Origin: Phycisphaerae bacterium | Lineage (GTDB): Bacteria > Planctomycetota > Phycisphaerae > Sedimentisphaerales > Anaerobacaceae | Assembly (NCBI GenBank): GCA_016782865.1 | Contig: JADHXR010000009.1 | Location: 1-64,000, forward strand | Reading direction: 5' to 3' | DNA: 64,000 nucleotides | Shown here: one piece after another, positions 27,521 through 36,955 of the stretch | Layout of the letters: each line of letters begins with the position of its first letter | Position numbering within the stretch: the stretch's first letter is position 1 | Position numbers and translations under genes: made by a program | Notes under the pieces: generated by a model | Seen by the model: only the letters and a program-made list of their open reading frames with translations | Told to the model about the DNA's origin: nothing | Database searches by the model: none

Positions 27521-27656
27521 TTCAAAAGCATAGGAATTTGTATTAGACACTGATTAACACTGATGAACACGGATTAAGGAAAAAAGGATGAAAGACCTGT
27601 GTAAATCTGTGTCTGAAAGAAGTTCCGCCGAAGGCGGCTAATTTAAGGAAGTGCAC

Positions 27657-28199
27657 ATGCTGACTAGAGAAGAGTTCGAGGCGGCACAAAGCCGCGCCGT
27701 TGACATGATCCGGGAATCAGGCATCCACATTACCGACGAAGAGGCCGAAAGAATCGAAGTGGCGGACTTCGGATTGAGCCGGCTCGATGTAGAGGGCGCC
27801 CAGATCCTCACACTCGTCGCCGCCGGCAGAATCGCAGTCAAGGTCGTCGCTCTATTCCCGAACCAAACGCTTCCCGAACATTGGCACCCGCCGGTGGGCG
27901 ACGATCCTGGCAAGGAGGAAACAGAAAGGGTGGTTTGGGGCACCGCGCGATTCTACATCCCCGGTGACGATAACATGCGTGCCGGTTTCGTGCCCGCCGG
28001 CAAACAAGATGTCTATACGATGCGGCACGAACTCATCCTCGAACCGGGCGGCCAGATAACCATGGAGCCGGGAACAAAACACTGGTTTCAGGCGGGTGAG
28101 CAAGGCGCAGTCATATACAGTTTTTCCTCCGTCGCGCGCGACGTTTTGGATCGTTTTACAGACCCCGATATACAAAGGGTCACGCAGATTCAGGATTGA
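27657..28199 (+). CDS. D-lyxose isomerase-type cupin
   Basis: A 180-residue cupin. The ATG at 27657 has AAGGA 7 bases upstream; a GTG two codons earlier is too close to it. The metal-binding pattern PEHWHPP...KEETERVVWG and the later His in MEPGTKHWFQAGEQGAVIYSFSS fit the D-lyxose ketol-isomerase group, and the ending RDVLDRFTDPDIQRVTQIQD closely follows that family's C-terminus. The enzyme would interconvert a lyxose- or mannose-like aldose and its ketose in the cytoplasm. It lies between the MFS gene and a second isomerase-type gene, all rightward. The exact sugar is not predictable from the sequence. Confidence 0.7.
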   Translation: MLTREEFEAAQSRAVDMIRESGIHITDEEAERIEVADFGLSRLDVEGAQILTLVAAGRIAVKVVALFPNQTLPEHWHPPVGDDPGKEETERVVWGTARFYIPGDDNMRAGFVPAGKQDVYTMRHELILEPGGQITMEPGTKHWFQAGEQGAVIYSFSSVARDVLDRFTDPDIQRVTQIQD

Positions 28200-28281
28200 A
28201 AATTCGTATTGCGTATTTCGTATCTCGTGTTTCGAGCGATGAGATACGAGGGACGAACGACGAAGAAAGGAGATCGTGACA

Positions 28282-29253
28282 ATGGATGTTCCCAAACATG
28301 CCGTGATAACAAGCTTTCTGAGCACTACAAAGGACAGATTTCATCAATACAATCCGACCAAGACACTCACCGAACGCCTTGAGATGGCCTCGGAAATGGA
28401 TGGAATCAGCGGCGTTGAGATGGTGTTTCCGTACGAAGTATGCGAAGATCCTGACGATATGAAGCAGCTTCTGAGGAAGTTCTCCCTGGACGTCTCAGCC
28501 GTGAATGTCAATGTCAAGGCCGAGCCGGAGTTCCGCGACGGTGGTCTTACCTCGACCGACCCGGATATTCGAGCAAAGGCCGTTCAGTTCATTAAAGACG
28601 CCAAGGATTACGCCAAAGCGGTCGGTGCCGACAAGGTCACCTGCTGTCCCCTCGGAGACGGCTACGAGTTCAACTTCCAGTACGATTACGGCAAGGCCTG
28701 GGCAAACCTCATTGACACACTCGGCGAAGCGGGCGATTACCTTCGTGAGATTCCGCTCTTTATCGAGTACAAGCCAAGCGAGACGCGGGGGCGATGCTTC
28801 GTTGACACCGCGGCCAAAACGCTACTGTTGCTGAATGAAATCGGGATCGATCAGATGGGTGTGACGCTGGACTTCGGCCATTCGATGTACGGCAATGAGA
28901 ACCCCGCCGAGGCGGTCTCGCTCCTGGCGCAAAGCCGGTTCCTCTACTACATCCACATAAACGACAACAACGGCAAATGGGACTGGGATTACATGGTGGG
29001 GACACATCACCTGCTGGACTACCTGGAGTTTCTCTACTATCTCCAGAAATACGATTATGACGACTTTATGACATCCGATACGTCTCCGACCAGGTGGGAT
29101 ATCAAGGGGACATTCGAGATGAACACGCGTCTAACCAACAAACTCTGGGCCCTGCTCAAGCGACAGCAAACCGGCCAGCTTGAGAAAATGATAGCGGATG
29201 GCGATTATCTGAAGACCTGGCGCTGGGTCGAAGAGAATCTCCTGTCGCTCTGA
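28282..29253 (+). CDS. Sugar phosphate isomerase/epimerase (xylose-isomerase-like TIM barrel)
   Basis: A 323-residue TIM-barrel protein. AAAGGAGA stands 8 bases before the ATG at 28282; the GTG two codons earlier lies too close to it. Family pattern: GVEMVFPYEV, DVSAVNVNVKAEPEFRDGGL, KAVGADKVTCCPLGDGYEFNFQYDY, PLFIEYKPSETRGRCFVDTAAKTLLLL with the metal-ligand Glu, VTLDFGHSMYGNENPAEA and YYIHINDNNGKWDWDYMVGTHH. Those Glu, Asp, His and Asp positions are the usual metal site. It is likely co-transcribed with the cupin and MFS genes; a palindromic spacer (28200-28262, gagatacgag/ctcgtatctc) precedes it. The substrate is unknown. Confidence 0.8.
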   Translation: MDVPKHAVITSFLSTTKDRFHQYNPTKTLTERLEMASEMDGISGVEMVFPYEVCEDPDDMKQLLRKFSLDVSAVNVNVKAEPEFRDGGLTSTDPDIRAKAVQFIKDAKDYAKAVGADKVTCCPLGDGYEFNFQYDYGKAWANLIDTLGEAGDYLREIPLFIEYKPSETRGRCFVDTAAKTLLLLNEIGIDQMGVTLDFGHSMYGNENPAEAVSLLAQSRFLYYIHINDNNGKWDWDYMVGTHHLLDYLEFLYYLQKYDYDDFMTSDTSPTRWDIKGTFEMNTRLTNKLWALLKRQQTGQLEKMIADGDYLKTWRWVEENLLSL

Positions 29254-29269
29254 CTCATCGCCGATCCTG

Positions 29270-29407
29270 CTAAGGGCGTCCGGCACCAGGTGTGGCCGGT
29301 CCTCGCCAGACGCTGCCGCCGAATGTAGTGACATATATCCGGGATTCGTCCGATGGATCGAACCGCACACGCTGGACGTTTGAGAACGGCAGATCATCGA
29401 ACGCCTC
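29270..29407 (-). other. In-frame continuation of the Asp-box gene after a premature TAG
   Basis: Past the TAG at 29408-29410 the same frame stays open for 45 codons, reading EAFDDLPFSNVQRVRF, then DPSDESRIYVTTFGG, then SVWRG, and ends at TAG 29270-29272. The pattern (a short turn, DPSD...IYV.TFGG.VWRG) is exactly how such repeat proteins end. The stop stands where the Trp of the final Asp box (SxDxGxxW) belongs, so a TGG to TAG change explains it. Confidence 0.85.
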
Positions 29408-31633
29408 CTAGGTCGCGCCGCTGTCCCGTGTGAGCCACAGGCCTGGCCCCGGGGCACCCTCGGTAAGAGTCATGTAGATCCATCCGTCGCGGCTGGGATG
29501 GAAATAGCCGCCAAAAGTCTGGCGCCCTTGGCGCCCGATGCGCCGCCAGGTTCTGCCGCCGTCTTCAGATTGATACAGGCCGCCTGACTCATCCTGCCGA
29601 TTCGCATCGCACGCTCCAAGGAGGATCACATCACTGTCTTGGGGGTGGACGGTGAAGTCCTTGGGGTAAAGGAAGAGCCGGGAGGCGTTTACCTTTTCCC
29701 ACGTCTCGGCGCCGTTTCCGGACCGGTACAGGCCCACGCCTTCGCTCATCAGCGGCTTGCCGGACGCCGGACGCTTGGCGCACACAATCGCAAAGAGCGT
29801 ACCGTCGGCGTGCAGAATCACCCGATAGACGCGCATGTTCTTGGGGTGGCCCAGGCCGCTGCTTTTCAGCGCCCATGTCCTGCCGTCATCCGTCGATTTG
29901 TATACGCCCGCCATAAACACGCCTGCATACAATGTGCGTCCATTCCGGGGGCTGTGCGGATCGAGCACGACAGACGTCACCGGCCTGGGTCCAATCCCCT
30001 TGGCCTCGTGCTTCCATGAAGCGCAGAAGTCACGCGAGATGCAAAGCCCGCCTGGACCGTCGTGACCGTGACGTTCGGAGATGATGTTATCGTTGGGAAT
30101 GTCGTGAACATTGCTGAATGCGCCCCACATCTTGCCCGGTATTTCGGGATCGAATGCAATCTCGTAGCAGGTGTTCCGCCATGGCGCCCATGAGTTCTTG
30201 TCCCACCAGATCCACGTCCTGCCGCTGTCGATTGACCGCGCCATGCCAATATCGGTGTAGGCAATGTAATGTCGGTTCGCTTCGAATGGATCAATATAGT
30301 AATGCCACGTGGTGGTTACCACCAGGCCGTTGCAGGCCCATGCGCAGCCGGGTTCGGCCTGCCGGCCCCCAGCAGGGTAGGTGTGGCCGTTGAACCACGT
30401 GTTACCACCATCGTGCGTGATGTAGCATTGGCTCCAAACGAGGATCAGCCGGTCGGGATCTGCGTTGCATATTGCCACTGCGAACGGTGTGTCACCACCC
30501 TTGTAGGACTGTCCCGTGGATGCTGTGACATAATTGGGCGCAACGTTGTATCGCGCGAAACGCGGGTCCATGAAATACGTATCGCGCCACGTCCGCCCCC
30601 CGTCATCGCTTCGATAAACCGTCTCATGATGAGGGGGATGGAATCCCGTACTCGTGTTCATGGCGTACACGGTTAGCGGTTTGGCGTCCGTGGTCAGAAG
30701 TTGTCTGTATTGGGCGAGGGCGCCATAGGCCCATTGGTCGGCCTTCTTCGTATCGGTGTTGATGCCTCGTCCCATAGCCGGCCGCCAGCTCTGGCCTCGA
30801 TCATCGGAACGGTATATGCCGCCTGTGAAGGTGCCATTCTCGTCCTTGCTGGCCACCGTGCAGTAAAGCATGATTAAGTTGTCTGCCGCATTGGAGCCGC
30901 CGGCGAATCCCTGTATCTGCCTGGAGGGCAGGCCATCGGCCTTCTCGGCCCAGGTTTGCCCTCTATCATCGGAGCGCCAGATGCCTTTGTCGGTGGCCGC
31001 GAACATGATGCGCCCGTCACTCGTGCGGTCAAAATAACACCCAAGTACCGAACCGTCTGGCCCATTGCATGTGGCCCAGGTGTTACCGGCATCACGAGAT
31101 AGTTGACAGTTGCCGCTGCGCGTACCTACAAGCATCATGTCCGGATCGCACGGGCTTATCGCGATCTGGCCGTAGAGCGACACCTTGAGATTGCCGATGG
31201 GTGAAAAGGTCATACCACGGTCGCGGCTGACTCGCAACCGGCCGCGTGATGACGCATAGATGACATCGGGATCAGACGGATGGAATGCCGGGCTGCATCT
31301 TGTGTCCGATTTAAGCTGAGCGTGGTTGATCATGCGCCAGTTGCGCCCGCCGTCTTGCGAAATATACGCGGCGCTCATATCGCAGTTGAGCATCATCAGA
31401 TTCGGGTCGACCTCAGAGATCGCGGGCGAAAACATGCCGCCTCCCCCGGACAGACCGACGGGCTCCCAGGGAATCTTGCCATCGATCGTCTGTGAGCGGA
31501 CAGACGTTGAGAAAATCAAAATGCAAAATGCAAAACTAAGAATTTCGGAGCTCGCCTCCGGCGGGACTATTTTGAAGAGTATCCGCCTGTGGCGCATTCC
31601 ACTATTTTGATATTTAGTATTTGATCTCTTCAT
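29408..31633 (-). CDS. Asp-box (BNR) beta-propeller protein, GH74/sortilin-like, ends at premature stop
   Basis: A 741-residue exported protein of repeated Asp boxes (SQDGGRNW, SRDAGNTW, SDDRGQTW, STDDGRTW, SEDGGRTW, SRDFCASW and more), the build of GH74-type or VPS10/sortilin-like propellers. It probably binds or cleaves glycans outside the cell; catalytic acids cannot be assigned. The last box reads LTRDSGAT followed by TAG instead of Trp, and the frame continues to 29270 (listed separately). The N-terminus is odd: the export-like stretch ILSFAFCILIFSTSV is encoded by an intergenic repeat family (see 31505-31640), and the ribosome site is weak. It follows the GH2 gene on the same strand after 19 bases, so they are probably one operon. 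Confidence 0.75.
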   Translation of the reverse strand: MKRSNTKYQNSGMRHRRILFKIVPPEASSEILSFAFCILIFSTSVRSQTIDGKIPWEPVGLSGGGGMFSPAISEVDPNLMMLNCDMSAAYISQDGGRNWRMINHAQLKSDTRCSPAFHPSDPDVIYASSRGRLRVSRDRGMTFSPIGNLKVSLYGQIAISPCDPDMMLVGTRSGNCQLSRDAGNTWATCNGPDGSVLGCYFDRTSDGRIMFAATDKGIWRSDDRGQTWAEKADGLPSRQIQGFAGGSNAADNLIMLYCTVASKDENGTFTGGIYRSDDRGQSWRPAMGRGINTDTKKADQWAYGALAQYRQLLTTDAKPLTVYAMNTSTGFHPPHHETVYRSDDGGRTWRDTYFMDPRFARYNVAPNYVTASTGQSYKGGDTPFAVAICNADPDRLILVWSQCYITHDGGNTWFNGHTYPAGGRQAEPGCAWACNGLVVTTTWHYYIDPFEANRHYIAYTDIGMARSIDSGRTWIWWDKNSWAPWRNTCYEIAFDPEIPGKMWGAFSNVHDIPNDNIISERHGHDGPGGLCISRDFCASWKHEAKGIGPRPVTSVVLDPHSPRNGRTLYAGVFMAGVYKSTDDGRTWALKSSGLGHPKNMRVYRVILHADGTLFAIVCAKRPASGKPLMSEGVGLYRSGNGAETWEKVNASRLFLYPKDFTVHPQDSDVILLGACDANRQDESGGLYQSEDGGRTWRRIGRQGRQTFGGYFHPSRDGWIYMTLTEGAPGPGLWLTRDSGAT

Positions 31634-31640
31634 TTTTCAT
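31505..31640. repeat. Dispersed repeat overlapping the start of the Asp-box gene
   Basis: On the plus strand this reads aatcaaaatgcaaaatgc, then a GC-richer hairpin-like centre, then attttgatatttagtatttgatc. The spacer at about 60070-60185 has the same build (caaagtgcaaaatgtaaaa ... ttttgatatttgatatttgatc). The two look like members of one intergenic repeat family; here it supplies the first ~45 codons of the Asp-box gene. Confidence 0.6.
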
Positions 31641-31652
31641 CTTTCATTGTTA

Positions 31653-34600
31653 TCACCACCGAAAGAAGCGATAGGGATCATCCCATTCTTCGGGCTCGTC
31701 AAGGTAAAAACCGTCGAGCCAGCGGCCGGGCTCGTTGCTTTTGATCGGGGCCGAAACTCGGCTCAGCAGTGGCGTCTCACCGGCGGCGCCCAGGTTGCCC
31801 AGGAGCCGCGTCACGAGGACACTGCTGCGCCTAAACGTCCGCTTGAGCCCGAAGTTGGTCTCGTACTCGAACTGCCACGGCGCCAGTTGACAAAAGACCA
31901 CGTTGGCGGCCCGAGCAACGGCAAGCACGCCATTGCCTGCCGTCCTTGCGCCTGATGAGACCAGCGGAATCGTGCGCGGGTCGCGGTTGTGCACATCCGC
32001 CGGTCCGACACCGAGAAGCAGCGAGTTCGCCGGCGGCGGATCGAAGTACGCGTTGATGTGTTCGGCCCGATGCATCGACACGCTGAAAGGCAGCAGGGCG
32101 TCTGCGTCTTTCTGTGTGAGGCCGATGGCAAGCAGGTAGCCGCCCGCATTCAGGAACGCGCCAATGGAATCCCTATGTGCGGCGAGCGCCTTGCTGCCGG
32201 GTCCGACTACCAACACATGGTCTGCCTTTATCTGGCCGCCATCATAGGAGCCGGGTCGAAACCCCGCCGCCCGCAGGTGCGCCTTGCCTTTTGGCTCGCC
32301 CGTGTAAAGCACGTCTCGCCGAGGCGAGGGCTTCCACGCGCTGACGTATTCGAGGATATTAGCGAAAAGCGTCTCTGCCGCCGGGTCTCTCTTCGTGCGT
32401 CCTGTTAGGTCGATCTGGCAGAACAGCACCATCCCTTTGCCCTGGCGGTATTCCAGAAGCGGGCTGTACTGCAGGCTGAATCCGCCATCTACGATGGACA
32501 GAAAGTCGCCGCAGGCGGGCTTCTCGATCAGAACCGAGGCGACGTTACCCCGGCAGCCGCAGCGCCAAACGCGGCTCACCGGTATGCCGCACCAAGTCAC
32601 CGCCGGGGCAGAGTTGAACTTCGGGCTCAGCTCATATTTTAGTCGCGGGGCAAGGATCGTCGCCTCGCCGCGCCAATCTCTCAGGTGCTCGGCGCCGAGT
32701 CCCGCCAGGGCCCGATGATCCGGAACTCTGGGAAAGACGTTCCGAAGACCATACTCGGCGACGCGGAAGCCGAGACGCTTCTCGATCACTTCCGTTGTCT
32801 GCTCGAACACGATCACTTTGAGCCCGTCTCGCACGCGGCCAATGTCGGGCGCCGGTGAGTCCACGGTCAGGGCGGCCTTGCCGAGGATCAGCACTTCGTA
32901 CGTCCCCAAGTCTGCGTCTGCGTCCACTGTGTCATAGCGCACACCCTTGCCTCTGAGAAGCTCTGCCGTCTGGCCCTTGGGGTCGAACAGCGCGATCCTG
33001 GCGGTGACACGCGGGGATGCTCTGCGTGCAAGGACATGGATCATGAACTCATCTTCCTGGATTTCGCCTGTGTCGAATACCACTTTAGCACTCAGCTTGT
33101 ACGCGCCCGGCTCGACCTGTGCCGGCAGAGCGAAGCGCATCGGTATCCGCACCTGGCGGCCTGTCTCGACGGTGATCTTGCTCTGACCGACCACAGGCCG
33201 GTCAAGGGCCAGCGACCATGAGCAATCGCAGCTCACGGGCACGCGCGAATTGTTGATCACGATGATCTGCTTTTCGAGAGTCTCTCCTGCGAAAAAGTTG
33301 TGGCCTTTGCTGGTGAAGCGGCCGCCCTCGCCGGCGATGTAGGCCAACAGAGGCCTGTTGTTTCGGATCAGGGCCCGGGCGCCGGCGGTTGGAATCCAGT
33401 CCGAGCGCTCGTAGGCCAGATCCATCCGTTCATAACGCTGGCCCTCGTAGTCGGGACTCAAGCCGGGCCGCTGGAGGTTCTCCCAGTCAACCTCTAAATC
33501 CTGCCTGCGGTTTCTGTCCATACCGGGACGCAGCTTGAACAGGATGTGGTGTTCCCAGGGAGAATTGGCCGATACGCCCCAGGTGCGAAACGCGCGCCAG
33601 TTTTGCGTGAAGTACATGTCAACCACCGGCTCGCGCTCGGGAAAATCGTTCGATCCGAGCTGGTGGGGATAGTCCCAGCGACGCCAGGTTCTCCCCTCGC
33701 GGAACTGTTTCGCCTCCCAGCGCAGGTTCCTTTTCTCCATTTCGCTGATCCCAAAGGCACGATCTCCGAAGAACTGCGCGTTCCACTCGGCGAGGCAGAA
33801 CTCCCAGTGTACGGCGGCGCTTCCGAACTCCCTCTTGCCCTCGTACCAGCCGCGGTACATCGCCCAGTCCCAGGTGAATGGTGCTCCATACTCGCACATG
33901 AACACCGGCTTTGTCCCTTTGGTCGCCCAGTGCTCGAACCAATCGGACAATTCCTGAACCGGGACGAAGTTAGGATAGAAATTACTCGTGTGCATGGCGC
34001 CGAGATTGCCCGATGAGTGGTGATAGACTATGCGGCTCGGATCCAATCGTTTGATTATCGCCTCAGCCCGGACGGCCCTTTTCATATTGTTCAGCGACCA
34101 CCGGTCCCGCTTATCGTAGAGACCGTCGATCAGGTCCGGGTTCATGTCTTCGCTGTAGCCGGTGGCGTTGTGGCTGGTCGAATACATCACGACCGACGGG
34201 TGACTCTGCGCCACGCGCGCGTAGAACTCGGCCAGTTGCGCATAGCCGTTGCTGCGCTCGGCTTCGGGAGAGCCCCAATCGTATTGGCCGAAATGCGGCA
34301 TCGAAAGAGCGACGAGCATTCCGTGGTCGTCGGCAGCCCTCAGGATCTCTGCGAAACTCAGATGTGTCCCCGGCTCGCATCCGTAGTTGTGAGTGTACAC
34401 AAAATTGACGCCGAAAGTCCCGAGGCGTTCCATACTTTCGCGCGCAGCGGCGTAAGTCGCCGTCGCCGCCCCGACCTGGGCATTATCCAAGGGAACAGCC
34501 GATAGGAAGATCCGACTGCCGTTCAGATAGAAATCCCGCCCGTCAATCCAGAACTCACGGAACCCGAAGCGCACGGGGGCGAGCATATCCAGCACTTTGC

Positions 34601-35570
34601 CGCCGGCGCCCAGCAGCGACAGGTGCAGTTCGTACATATTCTCCGGCTGGTGGATATCCCACAGCTTCTCGGGCTTCCATTTTTCGGTGAACGCAAATAG
34701 GTTCCCGCCGAGATCCTCTGCCTCGAATGCTGCGCTGCCAAACTGTTTGACGTCATGTCCCTTCTCCGTGATGCGCGCGGCCAGTGAATACCGCTCGCCT
34801 GCCTCGAGACCTTGCATGAAGGCATTGAGCTTGACTTGCCATTTTCGAACCGAGGTGTCAACCCTGACATGGGTGAGGCGCGCGCCTGCGGGTGTGCCGG
34901 CCAGGAAGACGTCCCCACAGAGACCGCGTCGCGCAACCGAGCCTCTCATTGTCTTGACCGAGGCCGTGTCGCTGTATGAGAGCATAACACCCTTGAGGGG
35001 CAGTGACACGACGAGCATCGACAGGACGTATTTTCTACCTGGGCGGCATATGTCCGAAACGTCTACCTCTCCGGCCGGGAAAAGGATCTCGCCGGCCTTG
35101 CGGCCGTCAACATACACGGCTGCATACGAGTTCACGTATTCGGCGCAGACCGCAATGCGCCGGCCCGCCCACTCGGCAGGCACGGTGATCTCGCGCTGAT
35201 GCCAGGCCGCGGTGACGTCGCGCAGATTCGTCCCCTTCCACTTCGGATGGGTATGAACGGTCTGGAAATCCTTCTGCATGTAGCTGGTGATCCCGGGCCA
35301 GCATCCGGGCACCTTGAAGTAGCCCCATCCGTCTGCCGGCACCTTATCCACAGCCTCGGAGGCGGGCTGCCAGCGCCAGAGACCGTTGATGCAAATGCGC
35401 TGCCGCGTGGAAGTCGTCTCTCGGTACGCTTTGGACATGTCCCAGATGACATCACGTCCAACGTGCGCGAGCGGGAGGATTTCAGCATCCTTGGCGCTAC
35501 CCGCGAAGGACCGAGAAGTGGAAGACAAGATAAAACAAACAAAAACGATTGTCGGCAGGATGTTTCGCAT
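31653..35570 (-). CDS. Glycoside hydrolase family 2-like protein, 1305 residues
   Basis: A large secreted GH2-type protein, much longer than typical beta-galactosidases or glucuronidases of 600-1000 residues. GAGGAGA precedes the ATG and a signal peptide follows (ILPTIVFVCFILSSTSRSFA). The N-terminal half holds the sugar-binding jelly roll (INGLWRWQP...KVPGCWPGIT...YAAVYVDGRKAGE) and the Ig-like domain ending in VRFGFREFWIDGRDFYLNGSR. The barrel includes GVNFVYTHNYGCEPG, SHPSVVMYSTSHNATGYSEDMNP and PVFMCEYGAPFTWDW with the expected nucleophile Glu. The usual acid/base NE pair reads HN at that site, so the activity may differ from classic GH2. The C-terminal ~450 residues add beta-sandwich and class I amidotransferase-like parts (VLVVGPGSKALAAHRDSIGAFLNAGGYLLAIG). 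It is the first gene of a probable operon with the Asp-box gene. Confidence 0.8.
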   Translation of the reverse strand: MRNILPTIVFVCFILSSTSRSFAGSAKDAEILPLAHVGRDVIWDMSKAYRETTSTRQRICINGLWRWQPASEAVDKVPADGWGYFKVPGCWPGITSYMQKDFQTVHTHPKWKGTNLRDVTAAWHQREITVPAEWAGRRIAVCAEYVNSYAAVYVDGRKAGEILFPAGEVDVSDICRPGRKYVLSMLVVSLPLKGVMLSYSDTASVKTMRGSVARRGLCGDVFLAGTPAGARLTHVRVDTSVRKWQVKLNAFMQGLEAGERYSLAARITEKGHDVKQFGSAAFEAEDLGGNLFAFTEKWKPEKLWDIHQPENMYELHLSLLGAGGKVLDMLAPVRFGFREFWIDGRDFYLNGSRIFLSAVPLDNAQVGAATATYAAARESMERLGTFGVNFVYTHNYGCEPGTHLSFAEILRAADDHGMLVALSMPHFGQYDWGSPEAERSNGYAQLAEFYARVAQSHPSVVMYSTSHNATGYSEDMNPDLIDGLYDKRDRWSLNNMKRAVRAEAIIKRLDPSRIVYHHSSGNLGAMHTSNFYPNFVPVQELSDWFEHWATKGTKPVFMCEYGAPFTWDWAMYRGWYEGKREFGSAAVHWEFCLAEWNAQFFGDRAFGISEMEKRNLRWEAKQFREGRTWRRWDYPHQLGSNDFPEREPVVDMYFTQNWRAFRTWGVSANSPWEHHILFKLRPGMDRNRRQDLEVDWENLQRPGLSPDYEGQRYERMDLAYERSDWIPTAGARALIRNNRPLLAYIAGEGGRFTSKGHNFFAGETLEKQIIVINNSRVPVSCDCSWSLALDRPVVGQSKITVETGRQVRIPMRFALPAQVEPGAYKLSAKVVFDTGEIQEDEFMIHVLARRASPRVTARIALFDPKGQTAELLRGKGVRYDTVDADADLGTYEVLILGKAALTVDSPAPDIGRVRDGLKVIVFEQTTEVIEKRLGFRVAEYGLRNVFPRVPDHRALAGLGAEHLRDWRGEATILAPRLKYELSPKFNSAPAVTWCGIPVSRVWRCGCRGNVASVLIEKPACGDFLSIVDGGFSLQYSPLLEYRQGKGMVLFCQIDLTGRTKRDPAAETLFANILEYVSAWKPSPRRDVLYTGEPKGKAHLRAAGFRPGSYDGGQIKADHVLVVGPGSKALAAHRDSIGAFLNAGGYLLAIGLTQKDADALLPFSVSMHRAEHINAYFDPPPANSLLLGVGPADVHNRDPRTIPLVSSGARTAGNGVLAVARAANVVFCQLAPWQFEYETNFGLKRTFRRSSVLVTRLLGNLGAAGETPLLSRVSAPIKSNEPGRWLDGFYLDEPEEWDDPYRFFRW

Positions 35571-35689
35571 GATCTCCTCTGAAAGAACCGATCAATATTT
35601 CTTCTGGCACATGCCAACAGATTAGCAGAACGCTTCGGTAATTCAAGGATTATTGCGATGACGGCATGTCCCTGCTCAGCCGGACAGAC

Positions 35690-36778
35690 CTAACACTGTA
35701 AGGACTTGCGGATCTGCGCAGCCCTGTCGAAAATCTCTTCTCTGGTGATTCCCGCTTCGTCGTACATGGCAAAGATATTGTCGTCCGGCGTCTCCGGAGG
35801 CACCGCGTGAGAAGCGGCAAGAATATAGCCTCCGCCGTCGGTGGTCATCCCTTCGAGCAGCCTGGCTGTCGCCCTGCGCACCTGGGCCGATGTCCCGTTC
35901 GGCAGAACATCCTGAGTGTCGATCCCGCCCATAAAAGCGAGGTCTTCGCCGAATTGGCTCTTCAGCTCCAAAGGCTCCATGCCGGGACAATTGCACTGAA
36001 TTGGATTCAAAACATCTACGCCAATCTCGATCAGGTCCTCGATAATGGGCCGGATGGCGCCGCAGGAATGGAACGCTACGTAAATGCCGTGCCGCTTGCC
36101 CACGTCAGCGCTGCGCTTCAATAATGGCTTTACCATCTGCCGCCACGTCTGGGGATGCATCAGCATTGACTGCTGACCGGCGGCGTCGTCACCCAGCCAA
36201 AGCCAATCCAGGTCAAATCGTTCACAAGCCTTCTCCGACAGTTCTATGGAGAACTCCGTACAGCGCTTTAGCATTTCTTGCGTCAGGTCCGGAGTGAGTG
36301 CGATTTCCGTCAATGTTCTTTCCATGCCGCGCAGGCGCCAGTACATTTCAAAGACGCAGGGCGAGACATCGCAGCCGATGAAGTAGTCATCCTTCAACTC
36401 CATCAGCGGCTTGATCAAATCCACAAGCGACTCGACGCGATCGAACGGAAACTCGTATTCCAAAAGCCGCCCCTCGCCGGCGTCTTCCAACGGATACTTC
36501 GAGATCTGGTTGAAACCGTTGCTGCAGGTCCATTCTATTTGCCAGTCGTCCACATGGGACTCACCGTCACGCTCGTGCACAATCCCCTCCATCGCGTGAT
36601 TATTACTCACCCACGCCTGGCGGATGTCGTCACCCATTGCGAGCGACACATAACCGGCCGGGATTTCCAGAATATTTCCCAGTCTTTTTGTTGTCTGGGG
36701 ATGGTACCACATGAAAACCGGGACACGGTCCACAGGTTTTCGCTGTAATGTCAAATGCACCCGTTCTTTTGAAGTCAT
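35690..36778 (-). CDS. Uroporphyrinogen-decarboxylase-fold protein (MtaA/CmuA-like)
   Basis: A 362-residue UroD-superfamily protein of the kind abundant in planctomycetes. Start and core: MTSKERVHLTLQRKPVDRVPVFMWY, GCDVSPCVFEMYWRLRG, LDWLWLGDDAAGQQSMLMHPQTWRQMVKPLLKR, IYVAFHSCGAIRPIIEDLIEIGVDVLNPIQ (with the HSCG metal motif found in corrinoid methyltransferases of this fold) and MGGIDTQDVLPNGT. These features point to a methyl-transfer or demethylation role rather than haem synthesis. The ATG at 36778 is preferred over a TTG six codons upstream. The gene stands alone 119 bases before the GH2 gene, so it may take part in handling methylated sugars; this is inference. Confidence 0.8.
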   Translation of the reverse strand: MTSKERVHLTLQRKPVDRVPVFMWYHPQTTKRLGNILEIPAGYVSLAMGDDIRQAWVSNNHAMEGIVHERDGESHVDDWQIEWTCSNGFNQISKYPLEDAGEGRLLEYEFPFDRVESLVDLIKPLMELKDDYFIGCDVSPCVFEMYWRLRGMERTLTEIALTPDLTQEMLKRCTEFSIELSEKACERFDLDWLWLGDDAAGQQSMLMHPQTWRQMVKPLLKRSADVGKRHGIYVAFHSCGAIRPIIEDLIEIGVDVLNPIQCNCPGMEPLELKSQFGEDLAFMGGIDTQDVLPNGTSAQVRRATARLLEGMTTDGGGYILAASHAVPPETPDDNIFAMYDEAGITREEIFDRAAQIRKSLQC

Positions 36779-36955
36779 CTTCAGTCCAAATCGCAATAGT
36801 TCCAGTTCAACAACTGGTTGTTTTTATACCCTTGAAGGGTAGTAAATTCCCGCGAGCCAAACCATAACCTTTTATTGTAAAGCCACTTACCAGCGCAAGA
36901 ACGGGAACTTTCAATCGGGAGCACTATATATCAAAGCGCTCGCACGAGTCAATAT

